DNA of 11,067 nucleotides, taken from positions 1-11,067 of the forward strand of contig CAJUGE010000045.1 of the NCBI GenBank assembly GCA_910586295.1. The letters are read 5' to 3'. This document shows positions 5,832 through 11,067 of the stretch, in pieces (the stretch's first letter is position 1; each line of letters begins with the position of its first letter). Source of the DNA: an uncultured Bacilli bacterium. GTDB lineage: Bacteria > Bacillota_I > Bacilli_A > RF39 > UBA660. Below the pieces are notes generated by a model that saw nothing but the letters and a program-made list of their open reading frames with translations, had not been told where the DNA came from and made no database searches. Made by a program: the position numbers and the translations under genes.

Positions 5832-6908
5832 CTTAATAAAATCATAATTATTTCTAATTCTATCACTATTTGGATTTAACTCTAAAGCTATTCTAGTATA
5901 CTCTAAAGCTTTACTCTTATCACCTACATAAAAATAGCATAAACCAAGTACATCATAAGGTGTCTCATTCCAAGCAAAGTCCTCATTTATATATGTAGGA
6001 CTTTTTTCTGTAATTTTAAGTGCTAAAAGTAAATATCTAATTGCTTCCTTATAATCCTTCTTATAGTAATATAATAGTCCCATCTCAACATAAGGCTCTC
6101 TTAAATATGGAGTCAATTTCAAAGCTTTCTTAAGCCACATAATAGCCTCATCATATCTATTAAGTGCTAAGTACCCTCTAGAAATAAATCTCTCTGAAGC
6201 AGCCTTCTCTTCATCCCAAGTACTACTCTCTAAATACACATGTCTTATCAAAGTATCGATAGATTTGTTCCAATCTGAATTATACATATATTCTCTTCCT
6301 AAATAATGCATGTTCCTGTCGTCATTAGGATTTTCCTTAACAGCTTCCTCTAGAAGATTTAAATAGAAACTTCTGTCTTTGCTTCTATCAGGATAATGTC
6401 CTATAAATAATTTATCTGTAGTAATAACATTCTCAGGAGTATCTCCAACATACATTAACACTTCATGAATACTATGACTCCAAATATACTTATCTTTCTT
6501 ATGCATTTTACTTATATAATAAGTGCTAACAGGATTTCCCTTATCATCAAAGGAAAAATTCATATTATATCTAACTCTATCAGTATCCTTATTCCAAATA
6601 CTTTCTAATACTTCTCTCCACCCAGGACTTAAAATCTCATCAATATCAGTACACACGCATATGTCCGCGTCATCTGGTACTAAGGCCAAAGAATCATTTC
6701 TAGCCTCATCAAACTTAAAATGCTCATAATTTTTAACTGATACATTTACACCATTTTCTCTTAGCATGTTAACTGAATTGTCAACTGAACCAGTATCCAA
6801 AACATAGATTGCGTCCGCCTCTTTCATGCTTTCAATCCACCTTAAAATATGCTTTTCTTCGTTCTTACAAATGGCATAAACATATACCTTATATTTATTT
6901 TCTTTCAT
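5823..6908 (-). CDS. Family 2 glycosyltransferase with C-terminal TPR repeats (SunS-like architecture)
   Basis: A 361-aa protein without signal peptide or membrane segment. The GT-A domain (about 1-175) shows AICKNEEKHILRWI (12-25), YVLDTGSVDNS (35-45), KFDEARNDSL (65-74) and the metal/sugar-nucleotide motif CTDIDEIL (DID at 88-90). About 195-350 is helical with TPR-like units, for example YLALNRYDEAIMWLKKALKL (246-265), YYYKKDYKEAIRYLLLALKI and YFYVGDKSKALEYTRIALEL. This order is shared with SunS, the S-glycosyltransferase of sublancin, and with many uncharacterised GT2-TPR proteins. The acceptor could be a peptide, protein or glycan. No bacteriocin precursor, transporter or thiol-disulfide gene is nearby, so a glycocin role is not supported. 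There is no Shine-Dalgarno; a promoter placed 5 nt before the ATG suggests a leaderless mRNA. Confidence 0.87.
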   Translation of the reverse strand: MKENKYKVYVYAICKNEEKHILRWIESMKEADAIYVLDTGSVDNSVNMLRENGVNVSVKNYEHFKFDEARNDSLALVPDDADICVCTDIDEILSPGWREVLESIWNKDTDRVRYNMNFSFDDKGNPVSTYYISKMHKKDKYIWSHSIHEVLMYVGDTPENVITTDKLFIGHYPDRSKDRSFYLNLLEEAVKENPNDDRNMHYLGREYMYNSDWNKSIDTLIRHVYLESSTWDEEKAASERFISRGYLALNRYDEAIMWLKKALKLTPYLREPYVEMGLLYYYKKDYKEAIRYLLLALKITEKSPTYINEDFAWNETPYDVLGLCYFYVGDKSKALEYTRIALELNPNSDRIRNNYDFIKRS

Positions 6909-6913
6909 ACTAT

Positions 6914-6942
6914 ATTCTATGACGATAGTGTAAAGTGGTGAA
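6914..6942 (-). promoter_or_regulatory. Promoter giving a probably leaderless glycosyltransferase mRNA
   Basis: On the minus strand TTCACC (6937-6942, 4/6), a 17-nt spacer and TAGAAT (6914-6919, 5/6) end only 5 nt before the ATG at 6908-6906. Transcription would start at or next to the A of the ATG, which agrees with the absence of any Shine-Dalgarno sequence. Confidence 0.5.
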
Positions 6943-6948
6943 TAAAAA

Positions 6949-6998
6949 TTTACAAAATCTTCGTTAAGTGATGTATAATGTTAACATAAGATACGGAG
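6949..6998 (+). promoter_or_regulatory. Promoter and ribosome site of the acetyltransferase operon
   Basis: A perfect TATAAT (6974-6979) lies 35 bp from the ATG, with TTTACA (6949-6954) at a long 19-nt spacing as the best -35. A start near 6986 leaves a short leader with CGGAGG (6994-6999). It is divergent to the glycosyltransferase promoter. Confidence 0.5.
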
Positions 6999-7008
6999 GT
7001 TTATAAAA

Positions 7009-7458
7009 ATGAATGAAGTAATATTTAGAAGAGCAACACTAGATGATGTAGAAGGAATAATAGATTTATGTAATGAAAGTTTTGGAGACAATACTAATTA
7101 TGAATATGCAAAAGGAGTATTTAAAAACACAATGTCTGATAAAAATCAAATTTATCTTATAGGATTGATGGACAATAGAATAGTAGCACATACAAAAATA
7201 ACAATAATACCTACTATGTTTAATGGAATGGACACTTATGCAATAGTAAACCATGTATGTGTTAAACCAGAATATAGACGTCACAACATAGCAACAAAAA
7301 TGTTAGACGAAGTAGCAAAAATATGTAAAGAAAATAATGCTAGAGCAATCAAATTATGGTCACTTAACTTTAGAGAAGCAGCGCATGCTTGTTATAAACA
7401 CTATGGTTTTAAAGTAGACGATGCAGCATTCTTTACAAAAGATTTAATAAATGAATAA
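7009..7458 (+). CDS. GNAT family N-acetyltransferase
   Basis: A 149-aa acetyl-CoA-dependent acetyltransferase. It starts FRRATLDDVEGIIDLCNESF, typical of the first beta-alpha unit. IYLIGLMDNRIVAHTKITI (about 48-66) forms strands 2 and 3. Motif A is IVNHVCVKPEYRRHNIATKML (79-99). The CoA pyrophosphate loop RRHNIA (90-95) has Asn where the family usually has Gly. CYKHYGF (128-134) is motif B, including the Tyr that often acts as general acid. The substrate cannot be predicted. It is first in a two-gene operon; the next gene starts 24 nt downstream with its own GAGGAG ribosome site. Confidence 0.9.
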   Translation: MNEVIFRRATLDDVEGIIDLCNESFGDNTNYEYAKGVFKNTMSDKNQIYLIGLMDNRIVAHTKITIIPTMFNGMDTYAIVNHVCVKPEYRRHNIATKMLDEVAKICKENNARAIKLWSLNFREAAHACYKHYGFKVDDAAFFTKDLINE

Positions 7459-7482
7459 ATAAAAGATTAAGAGGAGTATATT

Positions 7483-8664
7483 ATGAAAATAAGTAACATA
7501 TTTGTAGGTGGTTGGTTTCAAAGAACAATGTTGCAACTTACTGAAATCTATGATTTTTTAAGAGACACAAAAACACAATTAAAATTAGATTCAAAAAAAC
7601 TAGAAAAACTAAGAGCAAACTTAGGAATTGGAAGTATAGAATATGGAGTATATGGTGAAGAATTTATAGAATATACAACTATATACGATATAAAAGTAAA
7701 AATATTTGAAGATGGATTAATAATATTAAACAATACAGATGTTAGCTATGAAACATTGTTTGCAGACATGGATAAACTTACAGAATATTATGATAATAGA
7801 CTATCTCCAGCAATAAGTTATTTATTTAGTTTAGGTGCTCCAGTTCCAAAAGAACTAGCTAATATAGAGACAATATTTCCATACTTTATAGTATGTGACA
7901 AAGCAACAAAAAAACAGATGAGTGAATTACTAGCGCAGACTGAAAAACAAAAATACTTTGAATTTGACAATGCCAAATATGATGTAATTCGTGGAGACAA
8001 ATACTATTTTATAAATAATAAAAAACAATCTATGGACAATATTCAAAGATATATAGAAGAGCAAATATTCATAAGAGAATTTAAAGGACAACTTCATAGA
8101 TATCTAAACATGCATAGAATTATTTGGGAAAAAATAGATGAAGTAAAAGAAAAAACTAATATTAAAGGTTCTGAAATAGTAAAGTTTACTACTAAACTAG
8201 AAGGTTATGCAAAAACTGTTAACTTAATTGATGGAAGAATTAAGCAAATGGGAACTTATATTGGAACAAGAGAAAAAATAGCCAAAAGCGACGCAGAACT
8301 TGCAGAATTTCTATCAATTTCAGGCTATCGTTATGAAACGCTAAAAGACACACTTGATTACATAAAATATCTCTGGGATATGACAAAAAGCTATGTAACA
8401 TCAGCACAAAAATTATTTAATGGAATAAAAAGCGATGTGACAAGCAAATCTATAGATAGTCTAACAATTGTAACATCAATGGGTGCAGGAGCAAGCATTA
8501 TAGGTCTTTTAACAGAATCTGCTCCAACATTTACAATATTTGGAGTATTATATTTCTTTGCTTTAGCTTTACTAGGTTGGGGAGTAACAAAAATATTAAG
8601 TAAAATTGCACACGTAGCTAAATATGAAGTAAGTGACATCGAGTATGAAAAAAACATTAAATAG
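7483..8664 (+). CDS. Conserved-looking 393-aa protein with two C-terminal membrane helices, CorA/RMD1-like layout
   Basis: I do not recognise this family with confidence. The N-terminus (MKISNIFVGGWFQRTMLQLT) has no signal peptide. Residues 50-140 look like a mixed alpha/beta domain. Residues 185-320 are a long charged helical, coiled-coil-like region. Two hydrophobic segments follow at about 326-344 (SLTIVTSMGAGASIIGLLTE) and 349-372 (TFTIFGVLYFFALALLGWGV), joined by a very short loop, with a charged cytoplasmic-type tail. This layout resembles CorA transporters and RMD1/DUF155 proteins, but the CorA GMN motif is absent, so transport is not supported. A membrane-tethered scaffold or oligomer is an alternative. 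GAGGAG precedes the ATG with good spacing. It is the second gene of the operon with the acetyltransferase, and its stop lies in a terminator stem. Confidence 0.8.
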   Translation: MKISNIFVGGWFQRTMLQLTEIYDFLRDTKTQLKLDSKKLEKLRANLGIGSIEYGVYGEEFIEYTTIYDIKVKIFEDGLIILNNTDVSYETLFADMDKLTEYYDNRLSPAISYLFSLGAPVPKELANIETIFPYFIVCDKATKKQMSELLAQTEKQKYFEFDNAKYDVIRGDKYYFINNKKQSMDNIQRYIEEQIFIREFKGQLHRYLNMHRIIWEKIDEVKEKTNIKGSEIVKFTTKLEGYAKTVNLIDGRIKQMGTYIGTREKIAKSDAELAEFLSISGYRYETLKDTLDYIKYLWDMTKSYVTSAQKLFNGIKSDVTSKSIDSLTIVTSMGAGASIIGLLTESAPTFTIFGVLYFFALALLGWGVTKILSKIAHVAKYEVSDIEYEKNIK

Positions 8665-8684
8665 GGTAAAACATCCTATTTTTT
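8659..8684 (+). terminator. Intrinsic terminator of the acetyltransferase/membrane-protein operon
   Basis: AAATAGG (8659-8665) pairs with CCTATTT (8675-8681) around a 9-nt loop, followed by TTTC. The TAG stop is part of the stem. Confidence 0.75.
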
Positions 8685-8743
8685 CTATTATTGTTCAATA
8701 AAATAAATGAACTTCCAAATAATTTAGAACTTTAAATAGCATT

Positions 8744-8772
8744 TTAAAAACAGGATTATGTGTCCTATTTTT
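8744..8772. terminator. Terminator hairpin, mainly for the minus-strand RNA-modification operon
   Basis: CAGGA (8751-8755) faces TCCTA (8763-8767), with A-rich and T-rich flanks on opposite sides, so it can work in both directions. On the minus strand it starts within a few bases of the pseudouridine synthase stop and is followed by TTTTTAAAAT. Confidence 0.6.
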
Positions 8773-9427
8773 ATATGAAACTTTTAAAATAACCATCACC
8801 TGGAATAGGTATTTTAAACTCAAGTAATTCTTTATTAATGGGATGATAAAAAGATAAACTATATGCCATAAGAGCAAGCCCATATTTTCCTTCTTTATAA
8901 TATCTTTTATCTCCTAACAAAGGATGATTTCTACTAGAAAACTGTACCCTTATTTGATGATGTCTACCAGTTTCCAAATGAATATCTACAAGGCTAGAAT
9001 CATCTTTTTCTTTTAATACACAATAAGTTAACTTAGATAGTTTTCCATCCTTTTCGTTACTTATATCACTTTTAAATTCATTCCTCTTAATATAATCTAT
9101 CATTTCTCCAGACTTACTTTCAAAAGTACCTTTACAAACAGCATAATACCTTTTATCAAACTTAAGAGTTCTAATTTGTTCTGAAAGCCTACTTGCAGCC
9201 TTACTAGTACGAGCAAACACCATAACGCCACTAACTTCCTTATCTAGTCTATGAACAAGTCCTAAATAAACATTACCAGGTTTATTATATTTATCTTTAA
9301 TATAAGACTTTAACAATGTAAGCATATCTTCATTATTACTGCCATCACTTTGAGACAAAACACCAGGTTTTTTAACAGCAACAATCAAATGGTTATCTTC
9401 ATACAAAACCTTAGGAATATTACTCAC
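8771..9427 (-). CDS. RluA family pseudouridine synthase (no S4 domain)
   Basis: A protein of about 218 aa that converts uridine to pseudouridine in rRNA or tRNA. Catalytic motif HRLDKEVSG (59-67 from the GTG start) holds the nucleophilic D62. VLYEDNHLIVAVKKPG at the N-terminus, RYYAVCKG, and LETGRHHQIRVQFSSRNHPLLGDKRYY towards the C-terminus are typical RluA blocks. There is no N-terminal S4 RNA-binding domain, so it is a short RluA/YlyB-like member; the target site is unknown. I prefer the GTG at 9425-9427, because AGGTGG stands just upstream, the protein then begins right before the conserved block, and the overlap with the methyltransferase stop is only GTGAGTAA. ATG at 9440-9442 or GTG at 9449-9451 would extend it by 5 or 8 residues. 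The overlap implies translational coupling. Confidence 0.92.
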   Translation of the reverse strand: MSNIPKVLYEDNHLIVAVKKPGVLSQSDGSNNEDMLTLLKSYIKDKYNKPGNVYLGLVHRLDKEVSGVMVFARTSKAASRLSEQIRTLKFDKRYYAVCKGTFESKSGEMIDYIKRNEFKSDISNEKDGKLSKLTYCVLKEKDDSSLVDIHLETGRHHQIRVQFSSRNHPLLGDKRYYKEGKYGLALMAYSLSFYHPINKELLEFKIPIPGDGYFKSFI

Positions 9428-10289
9428 ATTCCCACCTACCATAAATACCACAAGGAAGAACTAACTCTGAATTTTTTATAGGAATCCCAACCTCACCACA
9501 AGTAACTTTACCTTTAAACTCACTGCTAACAAGCATATTCAAAATATTAGAGAGAACATAAGGAGAAAGTCCAGTGGTATAAGAATTAATCAAAAAGAAT
9601 AGGGGATTATCACTAAGAAGACTTACACATAAATTAACTAACTCCCAAAGGTTCTTCTCTATATTCCATACCTCCTTATTAGCGCCTCTTCCAAAACTGG
9701 GAGGGTCCATTACTATAGCATCATACTTATTTCCGCGTCTAATCTCTCTTTTAACAAATTTAATACAATCATCGACTATATATCTAACACTATTTTCGTT
9801 TAAATTTGAAGAAAGAACATTCTCCTTACACCAATCAACCATCCCTCTTGAAGAGTCGACATGGGTTACATGTGCACAAGCACTCATACAAGCCACAGTA
9901 GCGCCTCCAGTATACGCAAACAGATTAAGAACCTTTATTTTTCTATTAGAACTCTGAATCTTATCTATCATAAATTCCCAATTAACAGATTGTTCTGGAA
10001 AAAGCCCAGTATGTTTAAAACCCATTTGTTTAATATTGAAAGTAAGATTTTTATAAGATATTTGCCAGTAAGGCTTCACTTTCTTTAAATTTTCCCAGTG
10101 TCCTCCGCCCATATTACTTCTATGATAAATAGCATCTATTTTTCCTTTATACTTTTCTCTTAAATCTCCATTATCCCAAATTATTTGAGGATCTGGTCTA
10201 AGAAGTATAACATTGCCCCATCTTTCTAACTTTTCTCCATTAGAAGCATCTAATAACTCATAATCTTTAAAATCACTTATTAATTTCAT
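9420..10289 (-). CDS. Class I SAM-dependent methyltransferase (COG1092/RlmI-like, without PUA domain)
   Basis: A 289-aa methyltransferase. FPEQSVNWEFM (97-107) leads into the SAM-binding motif I VLNLFAYTGGAT (120-131). HVDSSRGMVDWCKEN (143-157) carries motif II D145, YIVDDCIKF (170-178) is motif III, and VMDPPSFGRG (193-202) is the catalytic motif IV. LPCGIYGRWE closes the chain. This order belongs to the Methyltrans_SAM group (PF10672, COG1092), which includes the 23S rRNA m5C1962 enzyme RlmI, but the N-terminal PUA domain of RlmI is missing, so the target is uncertain. RNA is the likely substrate, supported by translational coupling to an RluA pseudouridine synthase. The ATG is preceded by a GGTGAT site, and a TTGACA promoter lies upstream. 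Confidence 0.9.
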   Translation of the reverse strand: MKLISDFKDYELLDASNGEKLERWGNVILLRPDPQIIWDNGDLREKYKGKIDAIYHRSNMGGGHWENLKKVKPYWQISYKNLTFNIKQMGFKHTGLFPEQSVNWEFMIDKIQSSNRKIKVLNLFAYTGGATVACMSACAHVTHVDSSRGMVDWCKENVLSSNLNENSVRYIVDDCIKFVKREIRRGNKYDAIVMDPPSFGRGANKEVWNIEKNLWELVNLCVSLLSDNPLFFLINSYTTGLSPYVLSNILNMLVSSEFKGKVTCGEVGIPIKNSELVLPCGIYGRWECE

Positions 10290-10317
10290 AATATCACCAA
10301 CTTAACTTAATATATAA

Positions 10318-10346
10318 ATATTAACTTTACTGTTATCATTTGTCAA
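10318..10346 (-). promoter_or_regulatory. Promoter of the methyltransferase/pseudouridine synthase operon
   Basis: On the minus strand consensus TTGACA (10341-10346 as TGTCAA) is followed by 17 nt and TAATAT (10318-10323, 4/6). Its -35 overlaps the -35 of the divergent promoter at 10340-10368. Confidence 0.6.
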
Positions 10347-10387
10347 ATATAATTTTTAGAAGTATAATATTATTGTTATTAGAAAGG
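10340..10387 (+). promoter_or_regulatory. Promoter and ribosome site of the peptidase E-like gene
   Basis: TTGTCA (10340-10345, 5/6), a 17-nt spacer and a perfect TATAAT (10363-10368) form a strong vegetative promoter, with an expected start near 10375. GAAAGG (10382-10387) is the ribosome site for the ATG at 10399. Confidence 0.7.
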
Positions 10388-10398
10388 TTGATTTATAT

Positions 10399-10955
10399 AT
10401 GAAAAAGATACTTTTAACAAGTACAGGTTTAGAAAATGAAAATATTAAAAATAAATTCTTAGAATTATTAAATTGTGATGCTAAAAAAGCAAAAGTTTTA
10501 TTTATTATAACCGCTGCTAACGATCCAGACTCAGTTAGAGTATTATCTTATTGCTTAGATGATTTAACTAATTGTGGTATTCTAGATAAAAATATAACTT
10601 CTATGACATGCACAAACTATTAACTCAAGATGAAATAAATAAGTATAATGCAATTTATGCTTGCGGTGGTAGTCCAGAATATTTAGTAGATAGAATCTCT
10701 GAATTGAATTTTAAACCAATAATAGATAAGTATATAGAAAATGGTAGGATTTATATTGGCGTTAGTGCAGGAAGTATAGTAGCAAGTAGAAATTATAATA
10801 ATGGACTTTGTTTCATTGAAAACAATTTAGATGTTCATTGTGAAGTAGAAACAGAAAACGGAATAATTAACACTAATAAAGATATATTTTTAACAGATAG
10901 TCAAGCGATATTAATAGATGGAAATAAAATAGGCTTGTCCGTAAACCAAATATAA
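10399..10955 (+). pseudogene. Peptidase E-like (S51, class I glutamine amidotransferase-like) gene with a -1 frameshift
   Basis: Two overlapping frames together make one protein of about 185 aa. The first frame (10399-10623) gives MKKILLTSTGLENENIKNKF, through VLFIITAAND, to GILDKNITS, then meaningless MTCTNY and a stop. The -1 frame continues with YDMHKLLTQDEINKYNAIYA and then CGGSPEYLVDRI; the GG loop and the nucleophile elbow GVSAGSIVAS are conserved in peptidase E-like proteins, and it ends FLTDSQAILIDGNK. The shift must lie in 10590-10623. A missing T near 10600-10603 would give NITSYDMHK, and a missing A in the A5 run at 10588-10592 is also possible. No perfect slippery heptamer in the right phase is present, so mutation or sequencing error is likelier than programmed shifting. 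The second half (10608-10955) has an ATG but no clear ribosome site. Confidence 0.8.
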
Positions 10956-10992
10956 ACTAGAAAAAATAGAGAGAAAATGATATTATAAAAAA

Positions 10993-11056
10993 GGTTAGAT
11001 ATAAAAAGAAGAATTAGAAAGTAGATTTTATAGATCAATTCAGTTTATATCTAACC
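10993..11056. repeat. 13-bp perfect inverted repeat, 64-bp stem-loop
   Basis: GGTTAGATATAAA (10993-11005) is exactly complementary to 11044-11056. Inside, GAATT (11011-11015) pairs with AATTC (11037-11041), so the whole can fold into one long hairpin with an internal loop. No T-run follows on the plus strand, so it is not a standard terminator. It may be a small MITE-like element, a structured RNA or an mRNA 3' end. The rest of 10956-11067 holds no ORF I can support. Confidence 0.55.
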
Positions 11057-11067
11057 AATATAAAATT

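Noticed and set aside
5823..6908. Glycocin biosynthesis locus
   Set aside because: The glycosyltransferase layout fits, but no precursor peptide, ABC transporter or thioredoxin-like gene was found around it.
8391..8657. Minus-strand 88-codon ORF
   Set aside because: Antisense to the C-terminal membrane part of the 393-aa protein; no ribosome site or recognisable domain.
7483..8664. CorA magnesium transporter
   Set aside because: Topology is similar, but the GMN motif at the end of the first membrane helix is missing.

Overview
The window is strongly AT-rich bacterial DNA. Genes are densely packed on both strands, TAA/TAG stops dominate, Shine-Dalgarno sites are GGAGG-like, and short intrinsic terminators are common. 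TGG, not TGA, is read as Trp, so the standard bacterial code applies. Two D,D-carboxypeptidases of peptidoglycan metabolism, an ISLre2/UPF0236 transposon, a DUF3800 protein and an RluA synthase together suggest a low-GC Bacillota (Clostridia or Bacilli, possibly a gut lineage). The sequence alone does not fix the genus.

Layout. 1-219 (-): fragment of a DDE transposase running off the left edge. 284-1258 (-) and 1394-2635 (+): a divergent pair, a zinc VanY-type and a serine DacF-type D,D-carboxypeptidase, both exported and acting on the same stem-peptide bond. 2707-2781 (+): a 24-codon ORF with a good ribosome site, closed by a strong terminator. 2890-3585 (+): DUF3800 protein. 3588-5141: a complete ISLre2-type insertion sequence with perfect 23-bp inverted ends and an 8-bp target duplication that contains the DUF3800 stop codon. 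Its transposase is split by a -1 frameshift exactly at an A6T slippery heptamer. 5157-5312: a good promoter and a short structured leader with a terminator-like hairpin, ahead of a NUDIX hydrolase (5312-5782, +). 5823-6908 (-): family 2 glycosyltransferase with TPRs and an apparently leaderless start. 7009-8664 (+): two-gene operon of a GNAT acetyltransferase and an unrecognised 393-aa protein with two C-terminal membrane helices. 8771-10289 (-): two-gene operon of a class I methyltransferase (COG1092-like) and an RluA pseudouridine synthase whose start overlaps the methyltransferase stop; both probably modify RNA. 10399-10955 (+): a peptidase E (S51)-like gene broken by a single-base frameshift. 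10993-11056: a 13-bp perfect inverted repeat.

Most of the content is housekeeping: cell wall trimming, RNA modification, nucleotide clean-up. The accessory part is the stretch 2707-5141 (small ORF, DUF3800, IS) plus the transposase remnant at the left edge. I did not find a clear multi-gene novel system. The best candidates for something undescribed are the structured leader at 5192-5258, the possible programmed frameshift in the IS, the 393-aa membrane protein and the 24-codon ORF.
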